From Bacteroides acidifaciens (GTDB lineage Bacteria; Bacteroidota; Bacteroidia; Bacteroidales; Bacteroidaceae): 64,000 nucleotides of DNA. The stretch covers positions 1,364,001-1,428,000 of the forward strand of contig NZ_CAEUHO010000001.1 in NCBI RefSeq assembly GCF_903181435.1, in the 5' to 3' direction. Both the position numbers and the translations under genes were made by a program. Below, piece by piece: positions 56,759 to 64,000 of the stretch (the first letter of the stretch is position 1; the number at the start of each line of letters is the position of its first letter). The notes below the pieces were generated by a model that was given only the letters and a program-made list of their open reading frames with translations, was not told where the DNA came from and did not search any database.

Positions 56759-59083
56759 ATGATTCGAAAAATAATAAAAGCTCTTTGGATTTTATTGGCA
56801 ATTGGAGTAGTGGCTGTGGTCGCTATATTTGTTTCCATCTCGAAAGGTTGGATAGGATATATGCCGCCTGTCGAGGAGTTGGAGAATCCGAGTTATAAGT
56901 TTGCGACAGAGATTTTCTCTGAGGATGACAAAGTGCTGGGGACTTGGTCGTACAGTAAGGAAAATCGCGTATATACTGCTTATAAGGAACTGTCGCCCAA
57001 TATAATTAATGCATTGATTGCTACGGAAGATGTTCGTTTTGTCGAACATTCGGGCATTGATGCCAAAGCATTGTTCCGTGCATTTGTAAAACGTGGTTTG
57101 ATGTTCCAGAAAAATGCGGGTGGGGGTAGTACGCTGTCTCAACAGCTTGCCAAGCAGTTGTTTACGGAAAATGTTGCCAGAAACACTCTACAGCGTCTTT
57201 TCCAGAAACCGATTGAATGGGTGATTGCTGTGAAGCTTGAACGCTACTACACTAAAGAGGAAATTCTGAGTATGTATCTCAATAAGTTTGATTTCCTGAA
57301 TAATGCTGTCGGTATCAAGACGGCTGCACACACTTACTTTGGTTGCGAACCGAAGGATTTGAAACTGGAAGAGGCGGCAACTTTGGTAGGCATGTGCAAA
57401 AATCCGTCGCTATATAATCCGGTGCGCTTCAACGAACGTTCTCGCGGACGTCGTAATGTGGTGCTCGAACAGATGCGCAAAGCTGGATATATCACGGAAG
57501 CTGAACGTGATTCCTTACAGGCTTTTCCGTTGAAGTTGACTTATAACCGTGTAGACCATAAAGAGGGTTTGGCTACTTACTTCCGCGAATATCTCCGTGG
57601 TGTAATGACTGCCCCGAAGCCGGTGAAGAGTGATTATCGCGGTTGGCAAATGCAGAAATACTACGAGGATTCTCTTTCTTGGGAAACGAATCCGCTGTAC
57701 GGCTGGTGTGCGAAAAACAAGAAGAAAGACGGAACGAATTATAATATCTACACTGACGGTCTGAAGATTTATACTACCATAAATTCACGTATGCAGCAGT
57801 ATGCTGAGGATGCTGTAAAAGAGCATTTGGGGGATTATCTGCAACCGGTATTCTTCAAGGAAAAAGAGGGAAGCAAGAATGCTCCTTATGCAAGGTCATT
57901 GTCGGAGAAACGGGTGGAAGAGTTGCTGACTAAGGCAATGAAGCAGACTGAGCGTTACCGTTTGATGAAAGAAGCGGGAGCTTCGGAACAAGAGATCCGG
58001 AAAGCATTCGACAAGCCGGAAGAAATGACTGTCTTTTCATGGAAAGGGGATAAGGATACGATTATGAGCCCGATGGATTCTATCCGTTATTATAAGTCTT
58101 TCCTGCGTACAGGATTCATGTCGATGGATCCGATGAACGGACATGTGAAGGCTTATGTGGGCGGACCGAATTATGTGTATTTCCAATATGACATGGCTAT
58201 GGTAGGACGCCGCCAGGTGGGATCTACTATCAAACCATACTTGTACACGCTGGCTATGGAAAATAATTTCTCTCCTTGCGACCAAGTACGCCACGTTGAG
58301 CAGACGCTGATTACAGAGACGGGAGAACCATGGTCACCACGTAATGCCAGCAACAAGCGTTATGGAGAAATGGTAACTTTGAAATGGGGGTTGGCTAACT
58401 CCGACAACTGGATTTCCGCTTATCTGATGGGCAAACTGAATCCATATAATTTGGTGAAATTGATTCATAGTTTCGGTGTACGCAATAAGGCTATCGACCC
58501 GGTTGTTTCACTTTGTCTGGGACCTTGTGAAATTTCTGTCGGCGAAATGGTGAGTGCTTATACTGCTTTCGCTAATAAGGGTATTCGTGTAGCTCCGTTA
58601 TTTGTGACTCGTATCGAAGACAGTGACGGTAATGTGATTTCTACATTTGCACCGCAGATGGAAGAGGTAATCAGTGTTTCGAGTACATATAAAATGCTTG
58701 TTATGCTTCGTGCCGTTATCAATGAAGGAACGGGTGGACGTGTGCGCCGTTACGGTATCACTGCTGATATGGGTGGAAAGACAGGTACGACCAATGAAAA
58801 CTCCGATGCTTGGTTTATGGGATTCACACCTTCGTTGGTATCCGGTTGCTGGGTAGGAGGTGACGAACGCGACATTCACTTCGGTAGAATGACATATGGT
58901 CAGGGAGCTGCTGCCGCATTGCCTATCTGGGCAATCTATATGAAGAAAGTATATGATGACCCGACTTTGGGATACGACCAACAAGAAAGATTTAAACTTC
59001 CTGAGGGATTTGACCCTTGCGCCGGTTCGGAAACACCGGATGGAGAAGTGGAAGAGATAGGGTTGGACGATTTGTTTAACTAA
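56759..59083 (+). CDS. mrcA: Penicillin-binding protein 1A (bifunctional)
   Basis: The 774-residue enzyme has an N-terminal membrane helix (about residues 9-28), a GT51 transglycosylase domain (ATEDVRFVEHSG, GGGSTLSQQLAKQLF) and a transpeptidase domain with the serine motif STIKP, the SDN motif and KTGTT. It builds and crosslinks peptidoglycan at the periplasmic face of the inner membrane. It heads a run with folK, kdsB and an M16-family gene at short gaps. Confidence 0.94.
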   Translation: MIRKIIKALWILLAIGVVAVVAIFVSISKGWIGYMPPVEELENPSYKFATEIFSEDDKVLGTWSYSKENRVYTAYKELSPNIINALIATEDVRFVEHSGIDAKALFRAFVKRGLMFQKNAGGGSTLSQQLAKQLFTENVARNTLQRLFQKPIEWVIAVKLERYYTKEEILSMYLNKFDFLNNAVGIKTAAHTYFGCEPKDLKLEEAATLVGMCKNPSLYNPVRFNERSRGRRNVVLEQMRKAGYITEAERDSLQAFPLKLTYNRVDHKEGLATYFREYLRGVMTAPKPVKSDYRGWQMQKYYEDSLSWETNPLYGWCAKNKKKDGTNYNIYTDGLKIYTTINSRMQQYAEDAVKEHLGDYLQPVFFKEKEGSKNAPYARSLSEKRVEELLTKAMKQTERYRLMKEAGASEQEIRKAFDKPEEMTVFSWKGDKDTIMSPMDSIRYYKSFLRTGFMSMDPMNGHVKAYVGGPNYVYFQYDMAMVGRRQVGSTIKPYLYTLAMENNFSPCDQVRHVEQTLITETGEPWSPRNASNKRYGEMVTLKWGLANSDNWISAYLMGKLNPYNLVKLIHSFGVRNKAIDPVVSLCLGPCEISVGEMVSAYTAFANKGIRVAPLFVTRIEDSDGNVISTFAPQMEEVISVSSTYKMLVMLRAVINEGTGGRVRRYGITADMGGKTGTTNENSDAWFMGFTPSLVSGCWVGGDERDIHFGRMTYGQGAAAALPIWAIYMKKVYDDPTLGYDQQERFKLPEGFDPCAGSETPDGEVEEIGLDDLFN

Positions 59084-59098
59084 TCTTCCTCTCCAACC

Positions 59099-59467
59099 AT
59101 GCATAAGTGTGTCATCTGCATTGGAAGTAATTACAACCGGAAGGAGAATTTGTTTTTTGCCCGGCAGAAGTTGGCGGATTTGTTTCCTTCTATCCGTTTC
59201 ACGTCGGAACAGGAAACACAACCTTTGTTTTTCAGAAGTCCGGCATTATTTTCCAATCAGGTAGCACAGTTCTTTTCTGAAGCAGAGGAAGAGAAAGTAA
59301 GGAAGGAGTTGAAAGCCATCGAACAGTCTGCCGGCCGTCGTCCGGGAGACAAGAAAGAAGAAAAAATTTGCCTGGATATTGATTTGCTTACTTTTGACGA
59401 CCGGGTGTTGAAGCCTGAAGACTTGAAAAGGGAGTATATCATGAAGGGGTTAGAAGAATTAAAATAG
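59099..59467 (+). CDS. FolK-like hydroxymethyldihydropteridine pyrophosphokinase
   Basis: The 122-residue protein starts CVICIGSNYNRKENL like the IxLGSN opening of HPPK, and ends with a RRPGDKKEEKICLDIDLLTFDDR stretch that matches the RxPxDxRxxxLDIDLL motif. HPPK usually has about 160 residues, so this is a short version. It would pyrophosphorylate the pterin in folate synthesis. I give moderate confidence in activity because the middle is reduced. Confidence 0.75.
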   Translation: MHKCVICIGSNYNRKENLFFARQKLADLFPSIRFTSEQETQPLFFRSPALFSNQVAQFFSEAEEEKVRKELKAIEQSAGRRPGDKKEEKICLDIDLLTFDDRVLKPEDLKREYIMKGLEELK

Positions 59468-59475
59468 ATTCAGAT

Positions 59476-60228
59476 ATGAAATTTCTCGGAATAATACCTG
59501 CCCGTTATGCATCCACGCGTTTCCCTGCGAAACCGTTGGCTATCCTGGGCGGAAAGACTGTGATACAACGTGTATATGAACAAGTAGCGGGTGTCTTGGA
59601 TGACGCCTATGTAGCTACCGATGACGAACGGATTGAAGCGGCTGTCAAGGCTTTCGGGGGGAAGGTGGTAATGACTTCTGTTCATCATAAAAGTGGTACG
59701 GACCGTTGTTATGAAGCTTGTACCAAGATTGGCGGTGATTTCGATGTCGTTGTTAATATACAGGGTGACGAGCCTTTTATCCAACCTTCGCAATTGAATG
59801 CTGTAAAGGCTTGTTTTGAAGATCCGACTACGCAAATAGCTACACTGGTGAAACCTTTCACTGCTGACGAGCCGTTTGCGGTACTTGAGAATGTAAATTC
59901 TCCGAAAGTGGTAGTCAATACAAACTGGAACGCGCTTTACTTCAGCCGTTCTATTATCCCTTTTCAGCGTAATGCCGAAAAACAGGATTGGTTGAAAGGG
60001 CATACCTATTATAAACATATCGGCTTGTATGCTTATCGTACGGAAGTGCTGAAAGAGATTACCGCTCTTCCGCAATCTTCTCTTGAAGTGGCCGAATCGT
60101 TGGAACAGCTTCGTTGGCTGGAAAACGGATATAAGATAAAAGTAGGTATCAGCGAAGTGGAAACGATTGGGATTGACACCCCTCAGGACTTGGAACGTGC
60201 AGAGGAATTTTTGAAGAGTAGAGGATAA
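59476..60228 (+). CDS. kdsB: CMP-KDO synthetase
   Basis: The 250-residue protein opens with IIPARYASTRFPAKPLA, the CMP-sugar synthetase signature, followed by VVNIQGDEPFI (about residues 92-102). It activates KDO with CTP for lipid A core synthesis. It starts 8 bp after the folK-like gene and 4 bp before the next gene, in one operon. Confidence 0.95.
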   Translation: MKFLGIIPARYASTRFPAKPLAILGGKTVIQRVYEQVAGVLDDAYVATDDERIEAAVKAFGGKVVMTSVHHKSGTDRCYEACTKIGGDFDVVVNIQGDEPFIQPSQLNAVKACFEDPTTQIATLVKPFTADEPFAVLENVNSPKVVVNTNWNALYFSRSIIPFQRNAEKQDWLKGHTYYKHIGLYAYRTEVLKEITALPQSSLEVAESLEQLRWLENGYKIKVGISEVETIGIDTPQDLERAEEFLKSRG

Positions 60229-60232
60229 TCTT

Positions 60233-61516
60233 ATGGACCGCACGATACAACCTGAAATACAAACCCTGAAAAACTTTCAGATACTTGCTCCTGTCCGGAC
60301 TACTTTGCCGAATGGTATTCCGCTGACTGTCATCAATGCCGGTGAGCAGGATGTGGTACGTATGGATATACTTTTTGCCGGGGGGCGATGGCAGCAGTCG
60401 CAGAAGCTGCAAGCCTTGTTTGCCAACCGGATGCTTCGCGAGGGTACTGCGAAATATACAGCGGCTACCATTGCTGAAAATTTGGATTATTATGGTTCGT
60501 GGCTTGAACTGTCCAGTGCTTCGGAATATGCTTATATCACTGTCTATTCGCTGAATAAGTATTTGGCGAAGACATTAGAGGTGGTGGAGTCTATGATTAA
60601 AGAACCGCTTTTCCCGGAAAAAGAACTGCGGACTATCCTGGATACGAATATCCAACAATATCTGGTCAATACTTCCAAAGTTGACTTCCTTGCGAATCGG
60701 AGTCTGCTGAAGTCTCTTTACGGGGAACAGCATCCATGCGGAAAGATAGTAATGGAAGAAGATTACCATGCCATCACCCCGGATGTGCTTCGCGATTTCT
60801 ATGAGCGGCATTACCATTCGGGCAATTGCTCTATATTCTTGTCTGGCAAGGTAACGGAAGATACTATCCGGCGAGTGGCGGATACTTTCGGAGTGCCCTT
60901 CGGACAACATCAATTACAGATGCCGAAAGTAAGTTTTCCTTTTGCTGCCGTTTCTGAAAAGAGGATTTTTACGGAACGTGAGGATGCTATGCAGAGTGCC
61001 GTAAAAATGGGATGTACCACCATCACTCGTGAACATCCGGATTATCCGAAGTTGCGGGTATTGATGACTTTGTTCGGTGGCTATTTCGGTAGCCGCCTGA
61101 TGTCTAATATCCGCGAAGAAAAAGGATATACCTATGGAATTTCGGCAGGTATCATGTTCTATCCTGATAGTGGTGTGCTGGTTGTTTCGACGGAAACGGA
61201 TAATGAATATGTGGAGCCGTTGATACAGGAAGTGTATCACGAAATAGACCGGTTGCATCATGAACTTGTGTCGGTTGAGGAATTGACGATGGTACGCAAT
61301 TATATGCTAGGTGAGATGTGCCGTAGCTACGAGTCGCCTTTCTCTCTTTCGGATGCATGGATCTTTATTGCTACTTCCGGTTTGACGGACGACTATTTCT
61401 CGCGTTCCCTGCATGCTGTGAATGAGGTTACACCTGCGGAGATACAGGATTTGGCACAGCGTTATTTGTGCAAAGAGACATTAAAAGAGGTCATCGCAGG
61501 TAAAAAGTTGGCATAA
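60233..61516 (+). CDS. M16-family protein without the zinc motif
   Basis: The 427-residue protein has the two-lobe layout of one M16 subunit (LPNGIPLTVINAGEQDVVRMDI, FAGGRWQ near residues 45-51, later NIREEKGYTYGIS). The expected HxxEH zinc motif near residue 60 is missing; QALFANRMLREGT stands there. It is therefore probably a non-catalytic homologue, perhaps a partner for an active peptidase elsewhere. It follows kdsB closely. Confidence 0.85.
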   Translation: MDRTIQPEIQTLKNFQILAPVRTTLPNGIPLTVINAGEQDVVRMDILFAGGRWQQSQKLQALFANRMLREGTAKYTAATIAENLDYYGSWLELSSASEYAYITVYSLNKYLAKTLEVVESMIKEPLFPEKELRTILDTNIQQYLVNTSKVDFLANRSLLKSLYGEQHPCGKIVMEEDYHAITPDVLRDFYERHYHSGNCSIFLSGKVTEDTIRRVADTFGVPFGQHQLQMPKVSFPFAAVSEKRIFTEREDAMQSAVKMGCTTITREHPDYPKLRVLMTLFGGYFGSRLMSNIREEKGYTYGISAGIMFYPDSGVLVVSTETDNEYVEPLIQEVYHEIDRLHHELVSVEELTMVRNYMLGEMCRSYESPFSLSDAWIFIATSGLTDDYFSRSLHAVNEVTPAEIQDLAQRYLCKETLKEVIAGKKLA

Positions 61517-61601
61517 TTTGTTTTCCGGTAGGGGAATTTATAAGAGAGAAATTGTATCTTTGTCCAAATTGTAAATCTAAAAAGAGTAACTACTAAAATA
61601 A

Positions 61602-62771
61602 ATGAGGAAATATCTATATACTACACTTTTATTGGCTCTCCTTTCACAAGCGGGAGCAATGGCACAAGAAAATGAAGGAAAAAAAGGCGGATTTTTCGGA
61701 AAAATCAAAGATACATTCTCTACTGAAATAAAGATTGGTAACTATACTTTTAAGGATGGTAGCGTCTATACAGGTGAAATGAAGGGACGTAAACCGAATG
61801 GAAAAGGAAAGACGGTCTTTAAAAACGGTGATGTCTACGAAGGAGAATACGTGAAGGGGAAACGTGAAGGATACGGTATTTATATGTTTCCCGATGGAGA
61901 AAAGTATGAAGGGCAATGGTTTCAAGACCAGCAGCATGGAAAAGGTATTTATTATTTTATGAATAATAACCGTTATGACGGTATGTGGTTTCAGGACTAT
62001 CAACATGGTGAAGGGACAATGTATTATCACAACGGCGACTTGTATGTAGGCAACTGGGTGAATGACAAGCGTGAAGGCAAAGGTACTTATACCTGGGCGA
62101 ACGGCGCTAAATATAACGGTCACTGGAAGAACGACAAGAAAAACGGCAAAGGTACCATGAACTGGGATGATGGCTGTAAGTATGACGGTGACTGGAAGGA
62201 TGATGTACGCCACGGCAAAGGGGTATTTGAATATACCAACGGTGATAAATATGAAGGAGACTGGGCGGATGATATTCAACATGGTAAAGGTACCTACTTC
62301 TTCCACACGGGCGACCGCTATGAAGGTTCTTATCTCTTGGGCGAACGTACCGGCGCAGGTGTTTACTATCATGCTAATGGTGATAAATATGTAGGAAACT
62401 TCAAAGATGGCATGCAAGATGGTAGAGGTACTTTTACTTGGTCGAATGGTGCTGTGTATGAAGGTGACTGGAAGAATAATAAACGTGACGGAAAGGGTGT
62501 CTACAAATGGAGCAATGGTGACGTTTACGAAGGTGATTGGAAAGATAACCGTCCGAACGGGCAAGGTACTTTGAAGACTGTTGCGGGGATGCAATATAAA
62601 GGTGGCTTCGTTGATGGACTGGAAGAAGGGCAGGGTGTGCAAATCGACAAAGATGGCAACCGTTTCGAGGGCTTCTTCAAACAAGGAAAAAAGAATGGTC
62701 CTTTCGTGGAAACTGATAAGGACGGAAAGGTTATCAAGAAAGGAACCTATAAATTTGGAAGACTTCAATAA
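61602..62771 (+). CDS. Secreted MORN-repeat protein
   Basis: The 389-residue protein has a signal peptide (MRKYLYTTLLLALLSQAGAMA) and about 14 MORN repeats from residue 46 to the end (forms of YEGxWxxGKxxGxGxY, e.g. YEGDWKNNKRDGKGVYKW). MORN repeats make an elongated beta sheet that often binds partners or membranes. It is probably exported. A TATCTTTG -7 box sits at 61555-61562, so it has its own promoter. Confidence 0.88.
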   Translation: MRKYLYTTLLLALLSQAGAMAQENEGKKGGFFGKIKDTFSTEIKIGNYTFKDGSVYTGEMKGRKPNGKGKTVFKNGDVYEGEYVKGKREGYGIYMFPDGEKYEGQWFQDQQHGKGIYYFMNNNRYDGMWFQDYQHGEGTMYYHNGDLYVGNWVNDKREGKGTYTWANGAKYNGHWKNDKKNGKGTMNWDDGCKYDGDWKDDVRHGKGVFEYTNGDKYEGDWADDIQHGKGTYFFHTGDRYEGSYLLGERTGAGVYYHANGDKYVGNFKDGMQDGRGTFTWSNGAVYEGDWKNNKRDGKGVYKWSNGDVYEGDWKDNRPNGQGTLKTVAGMQYKGGFVDGLEEGQGVQIDKDGNRFEGFFKQGKKNGPFVETDKDGKVIKKGTYKFGRLQ

Positions 62772-62778
62772 ATTGAGA

Positions 62779-62856
62779 AATTGAGAATTAAAAATTGAAA
62801 AATTCTATGCAACGCCATGGCGTTAGCTCTTATTTCTCAATTTTTAATTCTCAATT
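62779..62856. terminator. Long inverted repeat between convergent genes
   Basis: Perfect 20-bp arms at 62779-62798 and 62837-62856 (AATTGAGAATT ... AATTCTCAATT type) enclose a 14-bp palindrome AACGCCATGGCGTT (62811-62824). It lies between the convergent MORN and prs genes and could act as a two-way terminator. Confidence 0.7.
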
Positions 62857-62862
62857 TTTAAT

Positions 62863-63801
62863 TTAGATTATGTATTGTGAACTGATAGATTCGTTATTCA
62901 TAACGCGTTTGATAGTTTCTGCAAACATATCAGCAATACTCAACTGTTTTACTTTCGCGCATTTCTTGGTGTAAGGGATACTGTCGGTAAACACCATTTC
63001 AGTCAGACCGGACTCCTGTACACGGAAAGATGCCGGGTCGGACATCACACAGTGACTGGCAATGGCACGTACGGATGCTGCACCTGCTTCCATCATGATG
63101 TTGGCAGCTTTGGTGATTGTTCCTGCGGTGTCTACAATATCGTCAACCAAGACAACGTTTTTACCTTTCACATCACCAATGATTTGCATGGAAGCGACTT
63201 CATTAGCTTTTTCACGTGACTTGTTGCAAAGTACCAATGGAACACCAAGGTATTTGGAGAAAGTGCTGGCACGTTTTGAACCGCCTACGTCTGGTGTAGC
63301 AATCACCAGGTCTTCCAGTTGCAATGACTGGATGTAGGGGAGGAATACGGCTGATGCATACAAGTGGTCTACCGGGATATTGAAGAATCCCTGAATCTGG
63401 TCTGCATGCAAGTCCATGGTAATCAGTCGGTCGATACCTGCAACAGAAAGCAGGTCGGCTACCAACTTAGCTCCGATAGATACACGGGGTTTGTCTTTTC
63501 TGTCCTGACGGGCCCATCCGAAATAAGGGATTACGGCTACAACGCTCTTTGCAGATGCGCGCTTTGCAGCGTCAATCATCAGGAGAAGTTCCATTAAGTT
63601 GTCTGAGTTAGGGAAAGTGGATTGAACCAGGAATACGTGTGCGCCACGAATGGACTCTTCATATGAAACCGCAAATTCACCATCGGCAAAATGGGTAATG
63701 TTCATATTTCCCAGAGGGCAATCCAGGCTTGCGCAGATTTTTTCTGCAAGATATCTCGAGTTCGTTCCCGAGAATACCATAAAGGGTGCTTTTTCGCTCA
63801 T
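62863..63801 (-). CDS. prs: Ribose-phosphate pyrophosphokinase
   Basis: The 312-residue protein makes PRPP from ribose 5-phosphate and ATP. It has the flexible loop KDKPRVSIGAKLVADLL (about residues 102-118), TMDLHADQIQGFF (about 133-145) and the PRPP loop VVLVDDIVDTAGTI (about 216-229). Length and motifs are full. A TACCTTTG -7 box lies on the minus strand at 63840-63847. Confidence 0.96.
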   Translation of the reverse strand: MSEKAPFMVFSGTNSRYLAEKICASLDCPLGNMNITHFADGEFAVSYEESIRGAHVFLVQSTFPNSDNLMELLLMIDAAKRASAKSVVAVIPYFGWARQDRKDKPRVSIGAKLVADLLSVAGIDRLITMDLHADQIQGFFNIPVDHLYASAVFLPYIQSLQLEDLVIATPDVGGSKRASTFSKYLGVPLVLCNKSREKANEVASMQIIGDVKGKNVVLVDDIVDTAGTITKAANIMMEAGAASVRAIASHCVMSDPASFRVQESGLTEMVFTDSIPYTKKCAKVKQLSIADMFAETIKRVMNNESISSQYII

Positions 63802-63921
63802 TTTGTAATAGATGTTTTACCTATTTGTTAATTTGCCTGCAAAGGTAGGAATTTCTCTTATTATTTAGAAGGACTTATTGTATAAAAAATATTTTTCTCT
63901 CCAACTTATCGGAAATATTTG

Positions 63922-64000
63922 TAGATTTGCAATAAATAATGGAGTATATCCATTATCCGTTGTTAATTATCCAATGATAAAATGAGTTCACGCTTTCCTT
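63922..64000 (+). other. Possible promoter and start of the next gene
   Basis: A TAGATTTG -7 box (63922-63929) precedes an ATG at 63982 that opens a frame (MSSRFP) running off the window. Only 6 codons are visible, so I cannot say more. Confidence 0.3.

Noticed and set aside
61644..62768. Long open frame of 374 codons opposite the MORN gene
   Set aside because: It mirrors the repeats on the coding strand, has no recognisable domain and starts inside the antisense of a clear gene.
1..64000. CRISPR array, tRNA or rRNA genes
   Set aside because: No regularly spaced repeats with unique spacers, and no tRNA or rRNA sequence recognised in the window.

Overview
The window looks like chromosomal DNA of a Bacteroides species. 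The evidence is promoters of the Bacteroides form (TTG, 19-21 bp, TAnnTTTG), a capsule locus headed by a tyrosine integrase and a UpxY antiterminator, HU-like and 'smalltalk' genes, and typical Bacteroides housekeeping proteins. The species cannot be named from the sequence alone.

Left part (1-13.7 kb): mostly core metabolism. A partial AraC regulator and a decayed epimerase lead into an aspartate decarboxylase/antiporter pair (aspD, aspT), then one-carbon genes (fhs, glyA), then a four-gene operon pyrB-pyrI-flavin reductase-outer-membrane protein. Three small leftward genes (DUF4373-like, SH3-barrel-like, unknown) precede the capsule locus; a cluster of four alternating copies of a 9-bp motif lies between two of them.

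Capsule locus (13.8-42.3 kb): a tyrosine integrase, then a 283-bp segment bounded by perfect 23-bp inverted repeats that carries a consensus Bacteroides promoter. The promoter points left, away from the capsule genes, so the sequenced molecule appears to be in the OFF state. The rightward operon follows: upxY, a membrane sugar-nucleotide dehydratase, export lipoprotein, tyrosine autokinase, flippase, an SDR plus ThDP enzyme, pyruvyltransferase, acyltransferases, a nucleotidyltransferase/HAD/kinase-fusion trio, many glycosyltransferases, an EpsG-type polymerase, an epimerase, a WecA/MraY-type initiating transferase and WbuC. Two acyltransferase genes inside the locus are broken.

Defence and accessory island (42.3-55.8 kb): an AT-rich three-gene set reads as a RADAR antiphage system (four-helix membrane accessory protein, RdrA-like ATPase, RdrB-like adenosine deaminase), with a fourth small YDY-repeat gene overlapping its 3' end. 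It is followed by an N-acetylmuramoyl-L-alanine amidase, a broken PIN toxin-antitoxin pair interrupted by an insertion sequence, a three-gene HipBST-type toxin-antitoxin system, an orphan HTH gene whose upstream palindrome is duplicated 4.6 kb away, and an AAA-ATPase/PD-(D/E)XK protein.

Right part (55.9-64 kb): an HU-like protein and a smalltalk peptide, then a core run of PBP1A, folK-like, kdsB and an M16-family protein lacking the zinc motif, a MORN-repeat protein, and convergent prs. The capsule genes build and export a surface polysaccharide under an inversion switch, while the island supplies phage defence and toxin-antitoxin functions beside it.
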